DNA of 64,000 nt from Cymodocea nodosa (GCA_036874045.1 CM072343.1:2996001-3060000), one strand, 5' to 3'. Counted from the stretch's first letter, positions 45,230 to 57,590 are shown. Numbers and translations: made by a program. Notes: generated by a model from the letters alone, not told the origin.

Positions 45230-45597
45230 AATAATTTATACTTTGATAAAGATTGAAGAATTTCCAGTCTAGCCGACTCTTAATTTTTCAACACTTTAAA
45301 ATTTTTTCGATCAAACCGTTACATTCCTCGGTTGAACCGAAATTAAATTTTTTTCTCCTATCAATTGAACCGATACTATGCTTTGGTAAAACTGATGTTT
45401 TTACTACATATAATATATAAATTTTTTTTTTGTTTCGATCAAACCGATGGATCCTATTAGTTGAACCACAACGATTTTTTTCTTTTAAAATATGCTTCGA
45501 TAAAATCGATAATTCCTTTTGGTTGAACTGTGACTATATTTAAATAATATTTTGTTATATATATATATAAATATATATTTTATTTATTTATTTATTT
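45230..45597. repeat. Degenerate repeat CGATCAAACCG / GGTTGAACCG
   Basis: Between about 45307 and 45540 the pair TTCGATCAAACCG...GTTGAACCG-like recurs four times in diverged form (starts near 45307, 45355, 45431 and 45488). The rest is poly-T and TATA-rich. It lies between the end of pol and the next motif cluster. No coding sense. Confidence 0.6.
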
Positions 45598-48460
45598 TTT
45601 AAGCAAAGCTTGAGTAGTCCTCTACTCTTACTTCTTCTATAATTCCAAAAGCATTTTTTGGTATTTTCAAAATAGGTCTAAGTCTTTGTCTATTTACTTT
45701 AAATATATTCTGATTTTTAGGATTTTCAATTTCAATAGCATAGGGGTAAATATTTCGAACTATGTAAGGTCCTGCCATCTAGATCTTAATTTTCCTAGAT
45801 GGTTATGGAGTCTAGTCATGTAAAGATATACTTCTTATCCTATTTCAAAGGATTTTGGAATAATTTTCTTGTCATGCCGAAATTTCATTTTCCCTTTTTC
45901 TCTTATAGTTTTTGAATAAGCTTCATTCTTAAATTCTTCTAATTCAATCAATTGAATTTTCCTATTTTCAGTAGCTTGATTTAAATTAGTGTTCAGAGTT
46001 TTTAATGCCCAATAAGCTTTATGTTCAATTTCAACTGGTAAATGACAACTTTTTCCATATACTAGCCTAAAAGGTGACATACCTAAGCTTGTCTTATAAA
46101 TAGTTCTATAAGCCCAAAGTGCATCTATCAATCTATTAACCCAATCTGTTCTAGTAGGATTTACTACTTTTTCTAAGATTAACTTAATTTGTTTGTTTGC
46201 ACTTTCTACTTGTTCAGTTGTTTGCAGATGATATGATGTTGCAATTTTGTGGTTTACTCCATATTTCTTCATTAAGGCTTCAAAACTTCTATAACAGAAA
46301 TGAGTTCCTCTATCATTGATAATAGCTTTAGGTATTCCAAATCTGGCAATTATATTGGTTCTTACAAAATGTATTACCACTTTGTTGTCATTAGTTTTTG
46401 TAGGAATAGCTTTTATCCATTTATACACATAATCCACTCCCAACAATATATAACTAAATTGATTAGACATAGGAAATGGACCCATAAAATCTATTCCCTA
46501 CACACCAAAGATTTCAACCTCAACAATAGGATTAAAAGGCAACATATTCCTCTTTGATATTCTTCCTATTTGTTGACATCTTAAACAACTTAAGCAGTAT
46601 TTATGAGCATCTTTGAATAGTGTTGGCTAATAAAATCCACATTGCAGAATTTTAGTAGTAGTTTTCCCTGAACCAAAATGCCCTCCACATGCTTAGTCAT
46701 GGTAGAAAGACAATATGCTCTAATATTCAGTTTCTAGAACACACCTCCTTAAAACCAGATCAGGACATTTCTTAAATAAGTATGGGTCTTCCCAATAGTA
46801 ATATTTTACTCTTGAAAAGAACAATTTCTTATCCTGTCTATTCCAATCTTTAGGTGTTAAACCAATAACTAAGTAATTAACTATGTCTACATACTAAGGC
46901 ATTGTGTTGATGGTCATTAGTTGTTCATCAGGAAAATTATCCTTAATTTCAATATTTGATTTTTCTATTTGTAATCTTGATAAATGATCTGCTACTACAT
47001 TCTCACAACCTTTTTTATCTTTAATCTCTAGATCAAATTCTTGTAATAATAATATCCACTGGATCAATCTAGGTTTGGTCTCTTTCTTTGCTATTAGGTA
47101 TTTTAAAGCTGAATGATCTGTGTATACTATCACTTTAGCTCCAATCAGATATGATCTAAACTTTTTTAAGGCAAACACTATAGCTAACAGCTCTTTTTTA
47201 GTAGTTGTGTAATTAACTTGAGCATCATTTAAGGTTTTGCTTGCATAATGAATCACTCTAGGAGATTTTTCTATCTTCTATCCCAACACTGCTCCTACAA
47301 CAAAATCAAATGCATCGCACATTAATTCAAATGGATGGCTCCAATTAGGTGATTGTATTATAGGAGTTGAAATTAAGCTAGTTTTAAGCTTGAAAAATAC
47401 TTTTTTGCAATTTTTATCAAAGTTAAATGGGACATCTTTTAATAGATTAGTTAAAGGTCCAGCTATTTTGCTAAAATCTTTAATAAATCTTCTATAAAAA
47501 TCCAACATGTCCTAGAAATGATCTAATATCCTTTACTAATTTAGGTTCTAGTAGATTAGAAATTACTTTTATTTTAGCTTTATCTACTTCCAACCCATTC
47601 TTTGAAACAACATGCCCCAAGACTATTCCTTATTTAACCATGAAGTGACATTTTTCCCAATTTAGAACTAGAATTTTTTCCACACAGCGTTTTAATACTC
47701 GGTCTAAATTATTTAAACACACTTCATATGAAGTTCCATAAATAGTAAAATCATCCATAAATATTTCTAAAAAATCTTCAATCATTCCAGTAAATATGCC
47801 CTACATACACCTTTGAAAGGTGGCTGGTGCATTGCATAATCCGAATGGCATTCTCTTAAAAGCATAAGTTCCATTAGGACAGGTGAAAGTTGTTTTCTCT
47901 TGATCCTTTAATGCTATTGGAACTTGGTTATATCCTGAATACCCGTCTAGGAAACAAAAATATTCTTGCCCTGCTAATTTCTCTAGCATTTGATCTATCA
48001 AAGGTAAGGGAAAATGATCTTTCCTAGTCACTGCATTCAGCTTTCTATAGTCTATACACACTCTCCAGCCTAATTGAATTCTAGTAGGTATCAAGTCTTG
48101 GCTTTCATTCATAATAACTGTTAATCCTGATTTCTTGGGAACTACATGGATTGGACTAACCCATGAGCTATCAGAAATCGGATAAATTATGTCATTATCT
48201 AACTATTTCACTATTTCCTTCTTGACTACTTCTTTAAGGTTTGGATTTAATTTCCTCTTAGGAATTCTAACAGGTTTAGCATTCTCTTCTACATATATGT
48301 GGTGACAGCATAAAGTTGCACTTAACCCTTTTATATCATTCATAGTCCATCCTATTGCTTCTTTATAAGTTTTTACTACATCTCTTAATTTAGCAATTTG
48401 ATCCTCTTTTAAATCTGAAGCAATAATGATTGGACATTGTTTGGTTGCTTTAGGCGACAC
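45598..48460 (-). pseudogene. Athila-type pol (RT, RNase H, integrase), broken
   Basis: Minus strand. Pre-RT segment with YKEAIGWTMNDIKGLSATLC and KRKLNPNLKEVVKKEIVK; reverse transcriptase RVCIDYRKLNAVTRKDHFPL, PLIDQMLEKLAGQEYFCFLD and YAFKRMPFGLCNAPATFQRC; RNase [21 protein letters not shown] and [11 protein letters not shown]; integrase [20 protein letters not shown] and [20 protein letters not shown], with the C-terminal SRWQGPYIVRNIYPYAIEIE. Typical of Athila in Ty3/gypsy. The gag and protease are missing between the primer site and this region. Several interruptions. Confidence 0.93.
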
Positions 48461-48475
48461 TAGAGAACTTGTTTA

Positions 48476-48560
48476 GTTCCCCGGCAACGGTGCTAGAAAA
48501 CTTGTTTGGTTGCTTTAGGCGGCACTAGAGAACTTGTTTAGTTCCCAGGTAACATTGCCA
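48476..48560 (-). promoter_or_regulatory. Athila primer-binding site, present twice
   Basis: Minus-strand TAGCACCGTTGCCGGGGAAC at 48495-48476 and TGGCAATGTTACCTGGGAAC at 48560-48541. Both resemble TGGCGCCGTTGCCGGGGA, the tRNA-Asp-type site of Athila/Tat elements. They lie in a ~65-bp direct duplication that includes GAACTTGTTTAGTTCC. The copy nearer the LTR is more decayed. Confidence 0.85.
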
Positions 48561-48567
48561 GAAAACT

Positions 48568-50542
48568 TGTGTTTGTTAACTTCTGTTTTTAACTTGGTTA
48601 ATTTATCTTTGTGCTTATATCAATAATTTCTTTTTAGAAGTAAACGAACAACCTTTCACACAAATTAGATATTAATTCCAATTTGTATTTTAACTGCAAG
48701 TGCACAACATATATTGTATTTGTGTGCAAGTACAAGTTGATCTCATAGAGATTAAGAATTGTGTACTATTCCGTTTTTTTATATTATACTTAATGTGTTC
48801 AGTAATCACTCTGTTGAGTTACAATTAACATAACGGACTTAGTTCGTGGAGTTATGGCTAATTCAATGGACTAATCTCGTGGACTTAAGTTAACTCCACG
48901 AGCCTATCTTTCCAGTTTAATACTACTATTTACAAAGGAATTCGACCAACCATTGGGCGGTTCCATAGATTGTAAATAACATTAATTAAACTCTTTAATG
49001 TTAGTGAATATTAGATTTATCATTAGGCAATACTAACATCCAGATATTTCAAATAGTAACCATTAAAATCTTTAAGTATTTGGAACGAATCAATTTCAGT
49101 AAACTATAAAACTATTATCTATTTTCTAAATCAAACAAACATAAAACATTCACAATACTGACAATGGTAACTTTAATCACGATATAAAACAAACAATACA
49201 ACACTTAAATAGGAAATATAAACACAGATAAGTTGTTGTTTTTGGTATTTTTGTTTTGAGATGTTCATGAAAATGGGTGAAAGGTGAAATGTAAAAAAAA
49301 TAAATCTCTATCGATAGTAAATACTTCTGTCACTATATGTTACGCGATTACACCACTAAAAACTTAATCACTTACAATTCTGCCTCCTCTCCCTATAGAA
49401 TCGCGAGTCCAGAATTGCAAGATGATCTCCTCTTCAACATACTAGCATCAACTTGAAACCAAGGCTAGAAGCTTTACGATCTCTTAAGATATGAGTCGGT
49501 GCTTGGTGAAAATGGTTTCCCTTCCCGCAACGTGATCACTCCTCACAATGGTTGTCAGGCACCATGTTTGGCTCGGAATCGACCTGACATCAGGAAAGTA
49601 TCCTCACAAACCTCCGATGGTTGGTGATTATGGTGGTGGTGTGGAGCTTTAGAGAACTTCCGACATTGCCTGCAGTTAGCGTGGTTCTCCACCTCTGCAC
49701 ACACACACTTCTTCGTCTTTTCTCCTTTTCTTTTATATTTCTTTAGTAGTAACTGCTTCTACTTAGATGATCGGTTGGATTTCCTTCATTCATATCAACG
49801 ATGGTGATTTCTTCTCCCTTCCATGAGTGAATTCCTACGTGATACTTGCAATCGTGGTTTTCCTTCGAATGTCCTATTACTATAACCGCTATAGTGGCAT
49901 ATTAGAAAATAAATGGTTCGTAAAGTTACAGATAACTCAATGGGCTTACTTCGTTGATTTAACTATAAAACACATGCAATAAAGAAATAAGCTGCTAACA
50001 TAACGTGTTACCTTTGTGTGCATTCATGTAACCCAACCCATACAGTTATGCTAACTTAACGAGTTAAACATGTACATCTCACTTGATATACTAAAGCATT
50101 TAAATTCAACACGTGCATAATTCTAACTTAAGTTCAAATATTTTGAATACTTACAAACCTAACTATCTGATGCCTAGATGCATTTCAGATAGTTAACAGA
50201 TAACTTACCGAAAATCCACTTAAGTCATGTATTATGGTTTCAACACGTGTACTTCATGATATAATAAAATATTCTTTAAAACATAACTGTCAGGTACATT
50301 AAACATAACTCTCTGAAATAATAAAAAATTCGGATACTTAAGAATTTCACAGCCTGTAATTTACCGGTAGTTCAAAAATGTACTAAATTAACATTAATTC
50401 CCTGAAATTATGTAGATTCTTTCATTAAAACATATAACAGTGCAATTATAACATAATGACTTAATTCTCATATGATAAGCTAAATATTATGCAATTAACC
50501 ATCATTTAACCATTAATATTATGCACTTTTTCGTTCTAAACA
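48568..50542 (-). repeat. Athila-type LTR
   Basis: Plus-strand limits TG (48568) and CA (50542), about 1,975 bp. On the minus strand it is preceded by GTATGGGGGAAG (polypurine tract) and followed by the primer-binding site, so it joins the 3' end of one copy to the 5' side of the next. Motif clusters are at 48808-48905, 49915-49965 and 50035-50065, plus TTTCAGATAGTTAAC near 50190. Its plus-strand left part, with TGCAAGTGCAC, resembles known Athila LTR ends. No second LTR of this copy was found here. Confidence 0.75.
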
Positions 50543-52188
50543 CTTCCCCCATACTTAAATTTTGCTAGTCCCTTAGCAAACTAAGATCTAATTAGTTGGT
50601 CTTTCTAAAGTGCTAGAATTAATTCTTCCTTTTGTTCTTCTTCAGAATAAGAATTTAGATTATTATATAGATATTCTATATGTTTCAGTAATCTGTTTTA
50701 ACTTTGTTTTCTCCTCTTTAACCTGCAAATATACTTAGAATATATGTAAATTACATACAAAATATATCAGCATCACATAGGTGTTAATTATATTATCATT
50801 TGTTCTTTTTTTCAACATCTGTCATCCTGAATTTTCTAATAAGATTTCCAAAATAAATTCCAACAACATATGAATCAAAGCACAATCCAATTCAATATGA
50901 TTAAGACAAGTAGAATAAAGAATTGTATCTCAGATAAACAACTTCAAAAGTCTATTCTAAATTCATACTTCAGCAATTTTAGATAACATAAAATATACTT
51001 GATTCAAAAGATATCTGTATTTCACAAAACACTTGTATCTTTTCAGAACAATATATGCATATTTGTACTTTAAAAGTTAATTTGACAAGCTTAAATCATA
51101 CAAGAGCTTTCTAGTGTACAAGAGCTTTCTAGTCAACAATCCCAAATCTGATCAGGATCTTAGGTTGTGAGATTTAAAGAGTCTTTTTTTCAGGTCAACA
51201 ATCCTTACATACCTATCTGCTCAAGTACAAAAGTCTCATGATCAAACAAGTCAATAAACTCTCAAAGTTTTTCTCTCTTTTTTTTCTTTTTTTTTTCTTT
51301 TCAACACAGTATATGTACGTATTTCATTAATACAGATACAATAAAACACCAATCTCATATAGTCTTGCTTCTATTATTTACTGAAAATATGAATCGATAT
51401 CAATAAGCTCATACTTTTTCTGTAGTTTAATAAGATTTACACATAAATCATTCTACAAGTTTAATCAATCAAATTAAATGTATCCTTGATCATATGCATT
51501 TCATTTAATCCAAAAATCAACATTTCAGCTCTTTCAGGATTTCAGATAATTTACTGAGTTTCAGTTAAGCATTCTGATTTCATTTTAAAATTGTGAAATT
51601 GTTAAACTCATAAAATTCGGCAAAAACATAAGATACTATATGTAGATTTGTATGAATAATAAAATTCTGTAGCATCTTATATAGGATTAAAAATATAACA
51701 TTCACGCAGTTACAGTTAAAAATTTTACAGTCTCAATTATCAGATAGCTACAACAAATTCATAAAAATTTTCAATTTTCACAAAATTTTGCAATACCATT
51801 CTAATTCCTTTAATTAACAAACTTACATAGCTGTTACTTTAATTACCTCCTCCCCCATACCTACATTTTGCATTATCCTCGATGTGAAAGATTTTACAAT
51901 AAATTTAGTAATTGTAGCAGGCTTGAATATTGTTTCGTTGACTTAGCATCTAACTCAACGAACTTAATTCGTTGAGTTAATGAATGACTCCACGAATTGA
52001 GTTTAAATCTAAATTTAGGATAAGTAATCAATTACATACCTTGTTCTTTTGTATCTCCTTCAGTATATTTCGATTTTTAATTCTGAAAAACTTTTCATTC
52101 TCAAATAAAAGCAGAATATATAACAAAATAACATTTAACAAAACAGATATTGTTAAATGTAAAGTATCAATTTGTGCATTTTATATAT
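50543..52188 (-). mobile_element. 3' non-coding end of an Athila-type element
   Basis: Minus strand, read from right to left: a motif cluster at 51930-51995 (CGTTGACTTAG, TAACTCAACGAAC, TTCGTTGAGTTAA), a purine-rich GTATGGGGGAGGAGG at 51862-51848, the ~750-bp block shared with Copia-1/3 (51530-50780), and the polypurine tract GTATGGGGGAAG at 50554-50543 before the LTR. No coding sense was found. The right border is uncertain. Confidence 0.6.
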
Positions 52189-53758
52189 GTTAATTCATGC
52201 ATATTAAGGATTATAAGTCATCATTATATATGTTCTTATGAAAGATTACATGAAAATCATATTTTAGAACTATGCATATTTTATTGGTTAAATAGTCAAT
52301 AATGCACAAATTTATCCTTTATCAATTAAACACCTAGTCAATAGCCCTTGTATTAGACATAATTCTTATAATTCTTCAATGTATGACTTTATATACATTG
52401 TATGATTGCCAAATCTCTTAAATATGATGTTAAACTAAAGAACTTTAAGTAATTCATGTATGTACATGTGAAAAAGTTGTAGACCAAAACATTCCTAATT
52501 TGGCAACTTTCCATATATGGCAACTCATGCATGCATGTATACTATATTTGCATCATATGATTTATATTCAATGTATATGTGCATCAACTTGGTTTTGAGT
52601 TTTATATGTCAATAAATCATGAAATCAAGGTGGATCAAAGAGGAAAAAAACGTGGGCCATTGGATGCAACTTATTGGAGCCCAAGCAACAAAAGCCTAGA
52701 GTATTTAAAGTGTTTGACCACTCAATTGTAGGCTATCTCCTCCTCTTCCAACACATTGCAGCCAGCGGTTCCAGCCATTCCAACATCTTCATCTAGAAAG
52801 TCTCATCTTCCCCTTGATCTTGAACAAGCTCCCTTTAAGAATGGTGAGCTTTGGCATCTTCCACTCCTCCTAGAAGACACATTCTCTTCAATTCAGACGG
52901 CCATACGTTAGGATCTCCTTGGGCATTCATCTTGGTGGATTGGGAGGCTCGTGTGACTGATTTGGAGTGGAGCAAAAGGTTAGGATCTTCAGGGTTGAGT
53001 CATCGGAAGCATCATTCTTAGATGTGGAAGCCAAAGTTGTGGGTCTTGGAGGCAAGATCTTGAGGGCGTGCACCATTCTTCTTTAAGGCAACCTTAGAAG
53101 CTTCACTTGGACGTGCTACAAGTGGTGACAGCCCTGTGGAGCATTGATTTCAAGGACTTTGGGAGTCATTGCTTGAAGAAACGTGGAAAATTAAAAGGTA
53201 TGATGGAAAGGAGAGATCCTCATACTAGTTTTTATGTTTTACAATTTTATATGTATGAGTATAGTTTGAGTATGTGGAAGGACGAAATTCTATGCATAAA
53301 TCTTTGTTTCCAATGTTCTATATTAAAGATCACATATTGTTTTGATGTTAATTGATATCAAGATTGTGTTCATATTATATATTTAGTGTGAATGAATGTG
53401 ATGATGTGAATTGTGAAGGCAGTTTTCCGTTCTTAGATGGCCAGATTGTTAGTAATTTTTCTTTGAATTGTATCTACTTGTTCGTCATCTATAAATTCCG
53501 TTTTTTGTTTCGTTTTGTAAGTATAATGATGTAGAACAGGTTTACAAAGTTTTAGAATTTTTTAGAATGTTTTCTGAAGATTTTCGATTTTATTTTGTAA
53601 AGGTATCAGCAGTTTTGAGTCTCTATCGAATGCTAGTTTTAAGCTTGACGCCTGTGCTGTGATTGCATTGTGTATTTTGTGGAATTCAATTCTATAAATT
53701 TTCCTTGTTAGTGTAACGGATCTACTTTCAAGGCGCGCTTATTTCGTAGCATTTTACA
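52189..53758 (+). repeat. Possible solo LTR of an unidentified family
   Basis: The stretch starts TGTTAATTC and ends TTTTACA. A TATA-like GAGTATTTAAAG lies near 52699, followed by a C-rich leader (CTCCTCCTCTTCCAACACAT), the layout of a plant LTR. No target duplication (ATATA left, AGTAA right), primer site or partner supports the limits. The open frames at 53107 and 53352 have no recognisable match and are not called as genes. Confidence 0.3.
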
Positions 53759-53929
53759 AGTAAGCCAGTTGGTTTCCCAAAACAGATACCAACAAACTGG
53801 ATTGATATTTTGTCTTTCTTTTCTTTTAAAATAAAACTAAAACTAAAATTTTTCTTCCTTCTTTTTTTAAAAAAAAAATAATAATAATAATAAATGTAGA
53901 ATACAACATTAAAAGCACAGAATCACCAT
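53759..53929. other. Spacer with (AAT)n run
   Basis: Poly-T/poly-A and an AATAATAAT run near 53878-53894. Nothing else recognised. Confidence 0.4.
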
Positions 53930-55065
53930 TTAAGAACATGATTGAAAAGTAGTAACAAATGAAATAAACGTGTCAGTCCAAGCAAACTTTTTAGGCATAA
54001 TTCTTCTTGCTATTAATTTTGTTTTAATGCAATTCGTTTTCCTTCTTAATTTGTAAACTTGCAGTATGTTATCAATACTAAATATAAGTGTATTACCATG
54101 AAATGAAATGCAGAAAGGGATCCTTTTCTGTTCCAAGATAATGTAGCTATTACCATTTCTACATCTATTTCAATATATTCCTCTTCCCACTTCCATTCAT
54201 TTATGTTTTTCATAATCCATATTTAAAATTTCATCAATTCATCCCACCATCTTATCAGACATAAAGTAGGATCATCATATTCAATATACCACATTCCTAA
54301 TTGAATTTTATCATATTCTGCAGATGGTGGTTTAGCTATATCACTCGATATCGGTAAAATTTCTATAAAGTCATTATCATAACTATCTATGCTTACTATG
54401 TATAAATCAAATCTAAATGCAACTAATATATCTGTGACTAGATATATATATCCATCAAGTATGACATGTATGCTATTAATTAATGACTTCTGTCCTAGAT
54501 ATATCGTAGTATTTTCAGTCCAAGATCTATTAAGAAAATTATATACACTTAAGCATAAATCTTCATCCCAACTTCCAGTTGGTCTCCAATAATACAATTT
54601 TTTAGGAATGGTCAAATTTTTATCAGAAATTATTAAAGCTAACCCACAATTTTCAATTGGTACTTCATATCTATTAGGCCTTCCTATATTCCATTCTTCT
54701 CTTGTGATAGGATTTCTAATCAAAATGTTGGGTAACAGAATTTCATACCTTGGTTTGGTTCTGTATATAATTAATCCTTCATCGATCCCCATAATATAAT
54801 CTATTCCTTTTAATGTATTGGGTGGAATTCTAGCAGTTTCTTCCATATTCAGATATTCATAGCTAATTGAACTACGATTAAATGACTTCCATAAAAATCC
54901 ATCTCTAATCTTAGTCATTTTTGCAACTTGTAGTCCATGAAAATATTTTTCTCTGATATAGTCTTTAATATCCTTTGATATACAACACAATCTACACAGA
55001 TCTTTAGTTGACAAGTTACTTAGTACTTCCCTTAGTGCGTCCAATGGTAATTTCATAAATTCCAT
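53930..55065 (-). pseudogene. F-box gene copy B
   Basis: Minus strand, starting MEFMKLPLDALREVLSNLST. The F-box motif spans residues 4-42 (LPLDALREVLSNLSTKDLCR, LCCISKDIKDYI). The C-terminal domain includes RPNRYEVPIENCGLALIISD, YYWRPTGSWDEDLCLSVYNF and QLGMWYIEYDDPTLCLIRWW. The first 280 codons are open to 54223. An in-frame stop and then a 4-base difference from copy A near 54090 break the rest. The homology continues to a stop near 53930, giving about 375 residues in the ancestral protein. F-box proteins recruit targets to SCF ubiquitin ligases; the target is unknown. Intronless. A motif cluster lies 70-125 bp upstream. Confidence 0.88.
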
Positions 55066-55132
55066 CTATTGTGATTCTGTATAACATAAACAAAAATTTA
55101 ATAGAGACAAAATTAACATAGCTACTTCACAT

Positions 55133-55190
55133 CCTCGTGGAGTTAGGTCATAACTCAACGGATTAAGTTCGTTGAGTTAAGTAATAACTC
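55133..55190 (-). promoter_or_regulatory. Motif cluster upstream of F-box, locus B
   Basis: GTGGAGTTAGG, TAACTCAACGGA and TTCGTTGAGTTAAG lie 70-125 bp before the F-box ATG and just after the end of gag. The same motif type stands before gag and before the extra ORF. No clear TATA box was found between it and the ATG. Confidence 0.5.
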
Positions 55191-55279
55191 TATGATACTA
55201 TTAACTATAAGTAAACTTACATTTTTTTTTTTTCTTTTTATACCTACTATATTATACATAGTTACTTCAGTTATATTGC

Positions 55280-56622
55280 TTCATTCAGCTACCCTCCTAG
55301 AGGAGGTATCAATTTCATTAACAGTTCTATTGACAGGGTTAGGTATTGCTTGTATTAGCAATCCTCCGGTAGGTCTAACTTCCATTGATTCTTTCTGTCT
55401 AAATGGTATATTTCTATTTTGATTTTGAATTGCAGCATTTCCAAATACAAGATCTAGACGATTGTTTAATTGTTGAATTATCTTTTTTAATTTCTCTATT
55501 CTAGATCCTTGTTCAATTAATGCTTCATAACTTATATTCTTGTCATTTATATTTTCGCCTCCCTAGAAATTGTTGTTTCTCCAAGATAAATTCGGGTGAT
55601 TTCTCCAATTAGGGTTATAAGAATTTTCAAAGTTATCTTTCTAGTTTTTAGTATAAATAATATTTAGATCATTAATGTTTGCATTCTTTTCTACTAGTTT
55701 TTGATTTAATGATAACTCTTTTATTTTATTTGTTAATTCAGTTAATTTAACTTCAAGTATAGTGCTTGAATCTATTTCATGCATTCCCCTTGGCAATATT
55801 CTTTTATCTGTAATAGCTTCAGCCAAGTTTTCCCACTGTGTAGTTCTTTTTGCAAAGTTTTCTAAATATGCCTATGCTTCTTCACTACACAGTTTTAAAA
55901 ATCCATTCTGACAAGTAGATTCTAATAAAAATTTTGTTGAAACATCTATGCCTTCATAAATTATACCTATTAATTGTGCTTTACACATTGCATGATGTGA
56001 GCATTGTGTTAATAAATCTTTAAATCTCTCAAAATATTTTCAGAATGATTCTCCTTGTTTTTGGCTACACATTAATATTTCTTTTTTCTTTTTAATCGTT
56101 TGATGTGTTGGATAATATTTTTCTAGAAAAATAAAGTAAAATTTAGTCTATGCAGAAATTGAATCAGGCGACAGAGTATATAACCATCTCTTAGCTGTCT
56201 TTTAAAGCAAAAGGGATATATCTAAGTTTAATAACATCTATACTCATGTTCAGCATTTTCATCATTTAACAAACTTCGTTAAATTCTCTAAAGAAATAAT
56301 AGACATCCTCTCTTTCTAATCTATGAAAATGTGACAATTGACTAATATAATTAGATTTCAGTTCAAACCTATCTCCCTCAAAGTTTGGCAATCGAATACA
56401 TGAAGGTTCATCAACTAATTTAGGATACAGAATTTCCCCTAATGGTTTTTCTACTGGAGCAGCCATATCTTTGTTCTCTTTTAAAGAAAGGTTAGCTACA
56501 CCCCTAAGGATTTCATTAAAGTCCAATTCAGAAAATATTTCAGTACACCTCTATGTTGAATAATCCTAGGTAGGTGTTCTTACTAATCGTTTAGTGCTAG
56601 GAGAATGAATCTATGTGCTCAT
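55280..56622 (-). pseudogene. Athila-type gag, locus B, broken
   Basis: Counterpart of 40290-41690, about 10% different. It keeps SCIRLPNFEGDRFELKSNYI and the C-terminal RPTGGLLIQAIPNPVNRTVN, with an end VAE. The helical NKIKELSLNQKLVEKNANIN is also present. Several interruptions. It is followed by the F-box unit on the same strand. Confidence 0.87.
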
Positions 56623-56794
56623 AAACTCTTAACATAGTAAAATAGCAGAAGATTAAATGCATACCAGTCTGAAGCTTTATATTCAGTAAATAGTTGTTGA
56701 TGGATAAAGTTGAATTAGCTGCTTCTCCTTCCAGTTCCCCAACAAATTTTCTTTTCTTTCAAAAGTGTTGGTAACTAGTAAATAACATTCTATT

Positions 56795-57142
56795 CTATAT
56801 TTATAATGCATGTCCATAAAGCAAATGAATCTCGTTGCAAGAACGTGTCTTGTAACGTGTAGTGTGGTTTCTATTTCTATGGGTACGTGTGCCACTTCTA
56901 ATTTCAAATTTTAGTAACCGCTAAACCCATGAAGTTTCGTTCATGGCTAAAAGGAATAACTATTTAGCTTAATCCACGAATTAACCTTGTTGAGTTATAG
57001 TTAACTCAACGGACTAGCTTCGGTTACTGTTGCTAACTCCACAGACTAACTTCATTGAGTTACAGATAACTCAACGGAGTGACCTTATATTATATTATTG
57101 ACCTCGTGGAGTTAAGGTTAACTTAACGAACTTACTTCGTTG
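56795..57142 (-). promoter_or_regulatory. Motif cluster and TATA-like box before gag, locus B
   Basis: Cluster 56970-57142 with TAACTCAACGGA, TTCATTGAGTTA, TAACTCAACGGAG and TTCGTTGAGTTAAC. Minus-strand TGCATTATAAATATAG at 56810-56795. Same layout and spacing as in locus A. Confidence 0.5.
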
Positions 57143-57590
57143 AGTTAACACTTAGCAAATTTCTAAAACTTACTCCTCGTATTAAGTTATATATTTTTTC
57201 TCTCCTGCATTTTGTTAACTTAAATAAAGTTAAATACATGTCATTAAACTCATTTGAATCTAAACATTATATAAATATTTAACTTATAGCTCATTTCATA
57301 TTATGCAGAATTTATATTTTACTCTACAACATGCAGATATTTTCAGCATTAATGAGTTATTTTGCATTTAATCCTATCATTCATAAAATTTGTATATATT
57401 TTAAACAATCTTGCATCTTGTTCAAACAATTATATACTATTCAATATAGTTCATCCATTTCATCATTCTCAAACATGAATGAAATTACATCTGAAAAACA
57501 TACATTCATTTATATGAATAATTTACATTACAATCAATTAGATATTTTTTATACAAATATATACAAGTAGACGAACAATACAATTTAATC
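57143..57590. other. 3' region of extra ORF, locus B
   Basis: AT-rich, homologous to 42207-42649. No gene. The 79-codon frame from 57331 is not conserved in the A copy. Confidence 0.5.

Larger units (their letters stand above)
40174..48495 (-). mobile_element. Athila-type Ty3/gypsy relic, locus A, rearranged and broken
   Basis: Minus strand. In sense order: primer-binding sites (48560-48476), pol without gag in front of it (48460-45598), a degenerate repeat spacer, an extra ORF (44873-42650), then gag (41690-40290). The F-box pseudogene follows at 28166-27187, now beyond Copia-3. The reverse transcriptase wording and the tRNA-Asp-like primer site fit the Athila group. The normal order is gag-pol-extra ORF, so finding gag after the extra ORF is a rearrangement or a tandem element junction. 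All coding parts are broken, with many interruptions. Confidence 0.8.

Noticed and set aside
53107-53355. 82-codon open frame as a small gene
   Set aside because: No recognisable domain, unusual composition, no conserved copy in the window. It lies in possible LTR leader sequence.
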